Of a stretch of 64,000 nt of DNA, positions 17,901 to 23,185 are shown piece after piece. This DNA comes from Candidatus Poseidoniaceae archaeon (GTDB lineage: Archaea; Thermoplasmatota; Poseidoniia; Poseidoniales; Poseidoniaceae): positions 17,259 to 81,258 of the forward strand of contig CALHIR010000025.1 in NCBI GenBank assembly GCA_938030705.1, written 5' to 3'. The translations under genes were made by a program, and so were the position numbers. The notes beneath the pieces were generated by a model, which was given only the letters and a program-made list of their open reading frames with translations, ran no database searches and had not been told where the DNA came from. How positions within the stretch are numbered: the stretch's first letter is position 1; every line of letters begins with the position of its first letter.

Positions 17901-17956
17901 TCGCACTCATCGGCCTTGCCGCTGTTGCAGGTAACCGACGAAGCGAGAACGAGTGA
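14921..17956 (+). CDS. Secreted acidic surface protein with LDL-receptor class A-like repeats
   Basis: About 1011 residues. An N-terminal signal peptide (LLVTLLLLTALSPIATVQA) and a C-terminal membrane anchor (FVSPLTVIALIGLAAVAGN followed by arginines) place it on the outer face of the cell. Between residues about 410 and 630 there are five ~40-residue units, each with a cysteine, an NDG/VNDG turn and a terminal acidic calcium-cage motif of the DCADGSDE type (DCKDGSDE, DCDDGSDE, DCADASDE, QCDDGSDE, DCADGSDE). This is the signature of LDLRA modules, although only part of the six-cysteine pattern is present. The rest is very rich in Asp and Glu with Ig-like beta segments. The ATG at 14921 is chosen over the TTG at 14918. 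The next gene overlaps by four bases. Confidence 0.75.
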   Translation: MSTLRRTTPGLLVTLLLLTALSPIATVQAVPDEASEYYYGVEYDWSSLDSDLQNVTGLDIQTLFTEIMADADDAGFNLDLGQLTTGASNVYVHQTEDITPQTIQDLDGNDVQVWSRTSDVVLRHGLLSNAVIMTDWSETTFGSEPTGFDIDVIAEAENVLTVDMLYTEYLNDQYQLVGADMDIDMTVGNDMNLGIDITLEGDGEELNVDFDTGMDFSYSIASQAEWRLGNPSPIYVTAASNDRTVWECVEEGDTVGVDDGWDDAEVYDMCGMIDGSYIGSADYNVYLTGLPMEEFGFDAGQFDISISDELTSEGDYEGEANMDDVSFSMRTDEPLEVNLGDGNTLDVTACDTCPPGNPVMFIMMGNVLLHASESFGEAVTEDFEAELEDSVGELIEDWFGIDDDGDMEEYDDSDNWFMCDSGEMIESWNVNDGDEDCKDGSDEDDLYLRGGTTQDWNTGEEHYAFNGRVDATSLGLESDATIECYSEWDGYMELPVGDVNDGYDDCDDGSDEYDNGLTSTYVCLDGSEISFELVNDGTADCADASDEPVDNEGDWYNCADYNGAVPWQWVNDGTAQCDDGSDEYNAAESDDFYCEDWSTVSFDLVNDGTEDCADGSDEGEGIYFLMDVYMNDGEGGVIASGDDLLLCAAYHCDVSFSVDSGYIQVGTEVPADMEYGENTMCAGGSIAAPDGTSLVSAVENCDSTWTGPEIRDWESNMNNEGDNTLRVTAGAGTWSGEYDDITMHWAVSDADGAVVDQGSVAFSDESEVYAENMVDIAGEGEYCLSVELVENGETEPFDAYEDCMTVEDGPEVSERMEKIVGALADSGLSNVLENFGSNLEMTFQELDENYEVPVFPYADGMWAPLWSNEHATIVGVGVYAWDEDGNGYVIAGPETTGYSQDLPMTFASIRYITGVPAQEAQEAMAEFDDLEDIVDVENHDLTELANDLEAAGADTSDLGLGDETTDDGEDTPPTAEEVAEDAGLLPFVSPLTVIALIGLAAVAGNRRSENE

Positions 17957-18876
17957 ATCAAAAGGAAGAACGGAGAGGGGCAGCCGTGTTGCCACGGCCA
18001 TCTCCTCACCGTGCCTTTGGCATCATCCGTTTGTCCGTGACCGTCCTCTTGGCAATTCACGTGTTCATCTCCGCTTGGCTGGTGGCCACAGCTGAAGGTG
18101 TCTACACCGAAGGCAAACCCGCTCCAACCGAGGCGCACTCATTGATTGCAATCGATAAAGATCAAACCATTATCGACGTAGAGATCAAACAGGCTACGGC
18201 TTTTTTCTTCTATGCGCTAGAACGAGACAGCGACGCATCGGTTCCAGTGAACGATACGACGCCTCCAGATGAGTCAGGCAGCGGTGATGAATCGGAGGCC
18301 GAAGACGAGCAAGGAAGGGATGAAGACCGAGCATGGCTCTCCATTGGCCGACAATCGATCAAATTCGGATTGGTCTTTCTCGTTCTTAGCGAGGTGCTGA
18401 TGTTGTCGTCCTTTGTCTGGCGTCATCACGTTCGTTCGTTGGCCTTCCTGTGCACGCTGGTCGCGTTTTCGGTTGTTTTCCCAGCCTGCTACATGTTGGA
18501 GTTGAGCGGTGGCGGCGATGACGAAGAGGATTCTACGGCTACCAACACCCCGGGGGCAAACATTGAGACGGTTTCCTTCGTGCATACCAACGCCTCCTCG
18601 GACTTCTCATTGATTTGGTTGGGAGTCCAACTAGAGGCCGATTTTTCGGGTTATGATCTGGGATTGGTTGAGCCAAACAACCGGACCTCGGTCGCTCAAC
18701 AGGTTCCCGCAAACGGAAGTAAAGATGCGAATTCATTCATCGCCTTTGAGTCTACATTTGAGATTGAGTTAGGAAAAAACCTCAACGCACTCCTTCTTTT
18801 GCCGTTCATGTGGTACCTATTGCCTGCTTTATCAATCGGAAAAAACGCCCCTACCATCAACGAAGAAGATGAGTAA
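17953..18876 (+). CDS. Multi-pass membrane protein of unknown function
   Basis: A 307-residue protein starting at a GTG that overlaps the stop of the surface protein gene. Four hydrophobic segments are visible: IIRLSVTVLLAIHVFISAWL (about residue 25), SIKFGLVFLVLSEVLMLSSF (about 135), LAFLCTLVAFSVVFPACYML (about 160) and a C-terminal one near 285. Between helices 1 and 2 lies an acidic Ser/Asp/Glu-rich linker, and a further extracellular-looking domain is between helices 3 and 4. No family is recognised. The overlap suggests it is made with, and perhaps helps anchor or export, the LDLRA-like protein; that is inference. Confidence 0.65.
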   Translation: MNQKEERRGAAVLPRPSPHRAFGIIRLSVTVLLAIHVFISAWLVATAEGVYTEGKPAPTEAHSLIAIDKDQTIIDVEIKQATAFFFYALERDSDASVPVNDTTPPDESGSGDESEAEDEQGRDEDRAWLSIGRQSIKFGLVFLVLSEVLMLSSFVWRHHVRSLAFLCTLVAFSVVFPACYMLELSGGGDDEEDSTATNTPGANIETVSFVHTNASSDFSLIWLGVQLEADFSGYDLGLVEPNNRTSVAQQVPANGSKDANSFIAFESTFEIELGKNLNALLLLPFMWYLLPALSIGKNAPTINEEDE

Positions 18877-18879
18877 AGG

Positions 18880-18954
18880 TGGCGCCCACTCCGGGAATTG
18901 AACCCGGGTCGCAGGAATGACAATCCTGCATGATAACCTCTACACCAAGCGGGC
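18880..18954 (-). tRNA. tRNA-Asp (anticodon GTC)
   Basis: On the minus strand the sequence folds as a complete cloverleaf: acceptor stem GCCCGCT pairs with AGTGGGC (one G-U), the anticodon stem CAGGA/TCCTG encloses loop TTGTCAT with anticodon GTC, and the T arm is CCGGGTTCAATTCCCGG. The discriminator is G and a CCA end is encoded. No intron is seen. Confidence 0.95.
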
Positions 18955-18982
18955 AGTTTCAAGCCTTCCGGGTCGCAACCGC

Positions 18983-18989
18983 TATTTAA
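18983..18989 (+). promoter_or_regulatory. TATA-like box between tRNA-Asp and the aldolase-like gene
   Basis: TATTTAA lies 26 bases before the ATG at 19009 and about 30 bases upstream of the tRNA-Asp 5' end on the other strand. Because it reads almost the same on both strands (TTAAATA), it could serve either divergent transcript. For the plus strand it predicts a leaderless or near-leaderless mRNA. Confidence 0.5.
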
Positions 18990-19008
18990 GCCGCGCCTTG
19001 TGGGTTAA

Positions 19009-20418
19009 ATGGGTGCCACCATGGCTAAACCGAAAACTTCTGCAGAAAAAGCACGGGAGGATGAAGAACAATCCCAACTTGATAACATGCTGGGCGGCGC
19101 ATTTGGGGGCATTGAATCGCTCGAGGCGCCGACAGGGGATGTCGACACACCAACCGAAACCATCGAAGAACCGGATTCAGAATTACCAGCCGACGCGACC
19201 GAGGGCCCGACCGGCCCCCCCACAGGCCCACCTACGGGTCCACCTTCAGGCCCTCCATCCGGCCCCCCGACAGGTCCACCTTCAGGCCCTCCATCCGGTC
19301 CTCCGACAGGACCGCCCTCGGGTCCTCCATCCGGCCCCCCATCAGGTCCCCCTGTGCCTTCACCCGACGATACCGGTCAGGAAGCATCACCGGTTGAAGT
19401 TGAACAAAAACCCGAAACAACCGAGCCGGAACAAGCCGAACCTGAAGCACTTGAGCCCGAAACAACCGAGCCGGAAACACCTGAGAACGTGATTGCCGAA
19501 GAAGGCGCGGGCCAAACCTCTGAGCCCGAGGCGATTGAAACCGAACCTCCTGCGAATGATGAAGCAGAAACGCTCGACGAAGCCCCCGAGAAGGCTTCCG
19601 TAGCAGAAGAACACCCCCCCTCGACCAAACCGGCGGAGACCCCCTCTTCCCCCGGTGCCCTCGACCAAACGGCCCTCGACCTTCTTGCTGAAAAGGAAGC
19701 GGAACTTGAACGTCTTCACATGGAAAACGCTCGCCTTCGCCAATCCGTGGTCGGGGCAACGGAAGTCATTGAAGAATTGGAAGAGCCGCCCATGCCACCG
19801 CTGGTGGAAGACAACATTGTCATCCCTGCTTACATCGTTTCAGACTTTGTCCGCCTTGGCCGCCAACTCGATCGGGAACATTTGGTCAGGGCCACCATGG
19901 GCTCTTTGGCGATGATTCATCCAGAGCAACCCGGCGTAATGATTTCTACACGCCACATGGTCACGCTCCCCCGAATGAACGAGCGCAGCCTTTGTGCAGC
20001 CCCCCTCGGGTCCACTTCCCCACGAGGCGCCCCTTCCGATTGGCACGCCCTTGAAGTCGTGCTCGCCTCGGTCTCCATGGTCACCGGGGGTCCTGCTGCG
20101 GTGATTCACATGCACGGGCCGCATACCACCGCCGCCAGTTGCGAGAAAGACCTCGTTTTGCTCACGCCTATCGATGAACTTGGAAAACAACACATCGGCA
20201 AGATCATCATTGTTGATCCGGACCCTGAACACCCGGAAGACTACCTCCGCCAAGTGGCCGAAGCGCTCAATCAAGGTGGAATGCGGTGTGTCGTAGTTCG
20301 CGGCAACGGCGCTTATGCTGTCGGTGCGGACTTTGACCAAGCCTGGGCTAACGCAGCTATGGTGGAACACAGCATGCAGATCCACCTCCTTGCGCGACAA
20401 GCGAACCTGAAAACTTGA
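19009..20418 (+). CDS. Class II aldolase/adducin-like domain protein with long GPP[S/T]-repeat, Glu-rich N-terminal region
   Basis: A 469-residue protein in three parts. Residues about 66-115 are tetrapeptide repeats GPPS/GPPT. Residues about 120-250 are an acidic Glu/Pro-rich linker ending in a short coiled coil (LLAEKEAELERLHMENARLR). Residues about 270-465 resemble the class II aldolase/adducin fold: AVIHMHGPHTTAAS keeps the two zinc-type histidines, and VVVRGNGAYAVGADFDQAW resembles the RNHGVV...G strand but has Asn where the third zinc histidine would be. A full aldolase activity is therefore doubtful. ATG 19021 is an alternative start. It lies directly upstream of the ubiquitin-like polyprotein. 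No signal peptide is present. Confidence 0.6.
   Translation: MGATMAKPKTSAEKAREDEEQSQLDNMLGGAFGGIESLEAPTGDVDTPTETIEEPDSELPADATEGPTGPPTGPPTGPPSGPPSGPPTGPPSGPPSGPPTGPPSGPPSGPPSGPPVPSPDDTGQEASPVEVEQKPETTEPEQAEPEALEPETTEPETPENVIAEEGAGQTSEPEAIETEPPANDEAETLDEAPEKASVAEEHPPSTKPAETPSSPGALDQTALDLLAEKEAELERLHMENARLRQSVVGATEVIEELEEPPMPPLVEDNIVIPAYIVSDFVRLGRQLDREHLVRATMGSLAMIHPEQPGVMISTRHMVTLPRMNERSLCAAPLGSTSPRGAPSDWHALEVVLASVSMVTGGPAAVIHMHGPHTTAASCEKDLVLLTPIDELGKQHIGKIIIVDPDPEHPEDYLRQVAEALNQGGMRCVVVRGNGAYAVGADFDQAWANAAMVEHSMQIHLLARQANLKT
19204..19353 (+). repeat. In-frame 12-base repeats encoding GPP[S/T]
   Basis: Eleven full GPPS or GPPT tetrapeptides plus partial units at each end, encoded by imperfect 12-base repeats of the type GGTCCWCCWTCC. 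The varied third codon positions show the protein repeat is kept rather than only recently amplified DNA. Confidence 0.9.
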
Positions 20419-20423
20419 CGACT

Positions 20424-20447
20424 TCATATACTCTGAAGAGTGTATGA
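20424..20447. promoter_or_regulatory. Inverted repeat after the aldolase-like gene
   Basis: TCATATACTCT and AGAGTGTATGA form an 11-base inverted repeat with one mismatch (G-U pairable) around a GA centre, starting six bases after the stop at 20418. It could be a transcription-factor site or an RNA hairpin. The left arm, as TTCATATACTCTG, recurs 101 bases downstream in the promoter of the next gene. Confidence 0.55.
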
Positions 20448-20523
20448 TTTCGGAAGTGAGTGCAGTGTCCGGTTTCAGTTGTGATGGCGACAAATTTCTC
20501 TGTTGGGAGAAAGAAGTCGTTTC

Positions 20524-20536
20524 TTCATATACTCTG
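20524..20536 (+). promoter_or_regulatory. TATA box and repeated 13-mer before the ubiquitin-like polyprotein gene
   Basis: TTCATATACTCTG is an exact copy of the left part of the inverted repeat at 20423-20435. Its CATATA core is about 38 bases before the ATG at 20567, predicting a start site near 20555 and a short leader; AAAGGTGA seven bases before the ATG is a ribosome-binding site. The duplicated 13-mer suggests either two promoters or a shared operator. Confidence 0.6.
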
Positions 20537-20566
20537 GGACAATCACTCTATCAAAGGTGAACACAC

Positions 20567-21421
20567 ATGGACCAAAATACGAAATTTGACGTTGAAATTG
20601 CAGACGCATCTGGACATTCTACCGTTCAGATGACACAGACCGAAATTGCCGAGAAGGCCTCCCAAACCCAGGGCTCCTGGGTGTTCGTGAACAACCAACT
20701 TGTCAGCGCCGCTGACATCGCTGACATGAATTTGGAAGCAGGCAGCCGCATTCGTTTGATGCCTGGCCTCGTTGGTGGCCAAGACGCCCCTACCTTCGAT
20801 GTGGAAATCGCCGACGCAACCGGGCACTCCACCGTGCAAATGACCCAAGACGAACTCGTCGAGAAAGCCGGCCAGACCCAAGGCTCTTGGGTGTTCATCA
20901 ACAACCAACTCGTCAGCACTGCAGAACTTGCCAACATGAACTTGGACGCAGGGAGCCGCATTCGCTTGATGCCCGGCCTTGTTGGTGGCCAGCACCCCCT
21001 TACCTTCGTCGTTCAAATCACCGACCAATCTGGCCATTCCGAAGTTGTCATGACCAAGGCTCAGATTGTTGACAAGGCTACCCAAAACAACGAGTTGTGG
21101 GTCTTCGTGAACAACCAACTCGTCAACACCAATGACCTTGCTGAGATGAACATGGAAGCAGGCAGCAGCGTTCGTATGGCACCCGGTATCATCGGTGGCC
21201 AGGACGCCCCTACCTTCGACGTGGAAATTGCTGACGCAACCGGCCACTCTACCGTGCAGATGACCCAAGACGAACTGGTGGAAAAAGCCGACCAAACCCA
21301 GGGATCCTGGGTTTTCGTGGATAACCAACTCGTCAGCACCGCTGAAATCGCCAACATGAACTTGGAAGCAGGCAGCCGCATTCGCTTGATGCCCGGCTTG
21401 ATCGGTGGACGTGCCTGCTGA
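20567..21421 (+). CDS. Tetrameric ubiquitin-like (beta-grasp) polyprotein with Gly-Gly at each unit end
   Basis: A 284-residue cytoplasmic protein made of four units with an exact 70-residue period (starting at residues 7, 77, 147, 217). Each unit has 65 residues ending in GLVGG, GLVGG, GIIGG or GLIGG, then a five-residue linker (QDAPT or QHPLT); the last GG is followed by Arg-Ala-Cys and stop. The order of predicted elements is that of ubiquitin: strand (FDVEIAD), strand (HSTVQMTQ), helix (ELVEKAGQ), strand (WVFINNQLV), short turn helix and final strand. From WVFVNNQL to the GG, unit 1 aligns without gaps to ubiquitin residues 43-76 (from memory), sharing F45, Q49, L50, D58, N60, S65, L69, L73, G75, G76. 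One helix lysine per unit is conserved (30, 100, 170, 240). A new polyubiquitin-like precursor is the best reading; a non-cleaved scaffold is the alternative. Confidence 0.75.
   Translation: MDQNTKFDVEIADASGHSTVQMTQTEIAEKASQTQGSWVFVNNQLVSAADIADMNLEAGSRIRLMPGLVGGQDAPTFDVEIADATGHSTVQMTQDELVEKAGQTQGSWVFINNQLVSTAELANMNLDAGSRIRLMPGLVGGQHPLTFVVQITDQSGHSEVVMTKAQIVDKATQNNELWVFVNNQLVNTNDLAEMNMEAGSSVRMAPGIIGGQDAPTFDVEIADATGHSTVQMTQDELVEKADQTQGSWVFVDNQLVSTAEIANMNLEAGSRIRLMPGLIGGRAC
20585..21412 (+). repeat. Four 210-base in-frame tandem repeats (ubiquitin-like units)
   Basis: Units begin at 20585, 20795, 21005 and 21215. Units 1, 2 and 4 are very alike in protein (FDVEIADA...GHSTVQMTQ), while unit 3 is the most divergent (FVVQITDQSGHSEVVMTK). 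The repeat period is exactly 210 bases, with linker included. Confidence 0.95.
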
Positions 21422-21426
21422 ATCCC

Positions 21427-21630
21427 ATGATGGGCGATTGGTCATTCGGCGAAGAAGCGATTCTCATTGAGAACCTCGAACTCGGCCATGATATCGAGTT
21501 GATTTCCGATGTACTCATGAGAGCCCCTTCGGACGTCGCCTTGAGGATGATTCATCTCTATCAAAACGGCTCCCTTGTCGTGATGGCTGAGGCTACTTTT
21601 GATACGCTGGTCAAACGGATTGGGGAATGA
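21427..21630 (+). CDS. Small protein of unknown function
   Basis: A 67-residue frame starting five bases after the polyprotein stop and ending 46 bases before rpoP. It is acidic, without membrane helix or cysteines, and contains SFGEEAILIENLELGHDIEL and a C-terminal segment GSLVVMAEATFDTLVKRI. In many archaea rpoP is next to pcc1, a ~80-residue KEOPS subunit, and the C-terminal strand-helix pattern is weakly like Pcc1; the rest is not. I therefore leave it unnamed. Tight spacing suggests co-transcription with the ubiquitin-like gene, so it could also be a partner of that protein. Confidence 0.5.
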   Translation: MMGDWSFGEEAILIENLELGHDIELISDVLMRAPSDVALRMIHLYQNGSLVVMAEATFDTLVKRIGE

Positions 21631-21676
21631 AAGGTTGAAAACGGGATGCGAAGTCGCGAGCATTGGAGAGAGAACT

Positions 21677-21826
21677 ATGGTTGAACTCGTTGACTACAAG
21701 TGCGCCAACTGCGGAAACCTCGAATCGTTCCACCGAGAGCGAAACGGGATCAGCTGCAAGGCTTGCGGTTCCCGCATTTTCATGAAACTCCGCCGCCACG
21801 GCACCAAGCGCCTGAACGCTGAGTGA
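21677..21826 (+). CDS. rpoP: DNA-directed RNA polymerase subunit P (Rpo12)
   Basis: A 49-residue zinc ribbon: YKCANCGNLES near residue 8 and SCKACGSRIFMKLRR near residue 30 give the two CxxC pairs and the basic tail of archaeal RNA polymerase subunit P, the counterpart of eukaryotic Rpb12. The track ORF starts upstream at 21599; ATG 21677 gives the usual family length. The start follows the small unknown gene closely, so it is expressed in the polyprotein operon or from its own promoter. Confidence 0.88.
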   Translation: MVELVDYKCANCGNLESFHRERNGISCKACGSRIFMKLRRHGTKRLNAE

Positions 21827-21874
21827 GCCAAATCGCTCGCAGAGTTCAAAGACCATGGACCGGTCTTGTCGTTC

Positions 21875-23032
21875 ATGACCGTGTGGCTTGAGCATTACAA
21901 GCCCGTGCTGTTTGACGACCTGTTGACCTCAGAGCAAGTCATTGACGCTCTCAAACATTTGGCCCTCCAAGCCAACCCTCCTCATCTTCTTCTCTCTGGC
22001 CCGTCCGGTTGTGGGAAAACGGCCGCGCTTCAACTGGTCTGCCGCCAAGTTCTCGGCCCTTCATGGCGTGCGACCACGCATATCTTGCAAGCTCGTGATT
22101 TGCACAAAACGTCAGGGGCCATGGCCAAGTTTGAGGGCTTTCTTCGTCCGGAAGGAGCTGGTTCGGAAGATACGCTCGCCGGCCGCACCAGTCTCGACGC
22201 TTTCGACCACAGCATCAGTGCCAGTGCTGACGCTTCACCCCCGCCGGCCGGAGAGGAATCCGCTGCTCCTCAAGCGGGGTCCTTCGCAGCGGTCTCCCGT
22301 ATCATCATCATCGAGGATGCTGACTACTTGGGCCATGCACGCCAATCGTATCTCCGTCGGATGATGGAGGAGAGCAGCCGAAGTGCCCGCTTCCTCTTCA
22401 CAACGCACACCCCCTCTCGGATTATCGAAGCCCTGCGAAGCAGAACACAACACGTTCGCATGCCCTCGCTCACCCGTTTGCAAATCGAACAACGACTCGA
22501 GTACATCGCGGGGGAGGAAAACCTCCAACCTGCAGCAGGTGTATTGGGCGATATCGCCCACGTGGCAAACGGCAATTTGCGAAAAGCGGTCTTCACCTTC
22601 CAACTTCTTGCCCAGCGTCATCTGCTCAACGACCGGAAAAATGTCCAGATGCTCATGGCCAACTCAAGCCGACGAGAAGTCCAGTTGGTTCTCGAGGAAG
22701 CCCTTCGGGGCCGGGTCCACGAATGGAAATGGGAGCGCCAGGGTGAGAAAAACACGCGCGTACTCAAAGGGGCCATGGGGGCACTCGACCAGATGATGGC
22801 CAACCACGACCTTGACGGCAGGGGGATGGTCGACCGACTGCATCACTTCCTTGTCGCAGGCCGCACTCATTATCCAGAACCCCTCTTGGCGGATCTATTG
22901 GTCGCCGTTTCCGCCTGCGACCTGAACCTGCAACGGTCGGCTCAACAACGGATTCAACTTGAGGAATTACTCCACCGTTTTGCAGAGGTTGGGGAGAAAC
23001 ACCTCCGCTCCACACCAACGCAACCGTCTTGA
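21875..23032 (+). CDS. Divergent replication factor C small-subunit-like AAA+ ATPase
   Basis: About 385 residues with clamp-loader architecture: N-terminal VWLEHYKPVLFDDLL replaces the W-KYRP box, Walker A is LLLSGPSGCGKTAALQLV, Walker B region is RIIIIEDADYL, and a sensor/Arg-finger region reads SRIIEALRSRTQ. Three features differ from normal RFC small subunits: the DEAD box is EDAD, the SRC motif is SRT, and a Ser/Pro-rich insert of about 50 residues sits before Walker B. This looks like a paralogue that loads the sliding clamp with other RFC subunits or in a special complex. ATG 21875 is preferred over the TTG at 21866. Confidence 0.8.
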   Translation: MTVWLEHYKPVLFDDLLTSEQVIDALKHLALQANPPHLLLSGPSGCGKTAALQLVCRQVLGPSWRATTHILQARDLHKTSGAMAKFEGFLRPEGAGSEDTLAGRTSLDAFDHSISASADASPPPAGEESAAPQAGSFAAVSRIIIIEDADYLGHARQSYLRRMMEESSRSARFLFTTHTPSRIIEALRSRTQHVRMPSLTRLQIEQRLEYIAGEENLQPAAGVLGDIAHVANGNLRKAVFTFQLLAQRHLLNDRKNVQMLMANSSRREVQLVLEEALRGRVHEWKWERQGEKNTRVLKGAMGALDQMMANHDLDGRGMVDRLHHFLVAGRTHYPEPLLADLLVAVSACDLNLQRSAQQRIQLEELLHRFAEVGEKHLRSTPTQPS

Positions 23033-23055
23033 AAGGTCGCACATCAGCCCTTGTT

Positions 23056-23132
23056 GGGCGTGTAGCACAGCTGGATAATGCATCGGCCTCCTAAGCCGAA
23101 GATCGCGGGTTCGAATCCTGCCACGCCCGCCA
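23056..23132 (+). tRNA. tRNA-Arg (anticodon CCT)
   Basis: Acceptor GGGCGTG pairs with CACGCCC, anticodon stem TCGGC/GCCGA encloses CTCCTAA with anticodon CCT, the T arm is GCGGGTTCGAATCCTGC, discriminator is G and CCA is encoded. No intron is seen. Confidence 0.95.
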
Positions 23133-23138
23133 TTTTTT
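23133..23138 (+). terminator. Oligo-T terminator after tRNA-Arg
   Basis: Six T residues follow the encoded CCA directly, the usual archaeal termination signal for a tRNA transcript. Confidence 0.6.
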
Positions 23139-23185
23139 GGATAAGAGCCATAATCAGGCGCACCCCCCCAAGGCTTGGGGATGAC

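Noticed and set aside
15788-18001. 737-residue minus-strand ORF opposite the LDLRA-like protein
   Set aside because: It is a shadow of the repetitive GAY-rich codons of the plus-strand gene; it spans a signal peptide and anchor on the true strand and has no plausible start.
19204-19353. Collagen-like Gly-Pro-Pro repeats
   Set aside because: The period is four residues (GPPS/GPPT), not the three needed for a collagen triple helix.
20543-21445. 300-residue minus-strand ORF opposite the ubiquitin-like gene
   Set aside because: Its repeats are only the reverse image of the plus-strand units; the plus strand has promoter, ribosome site and a folded-protein pattern.
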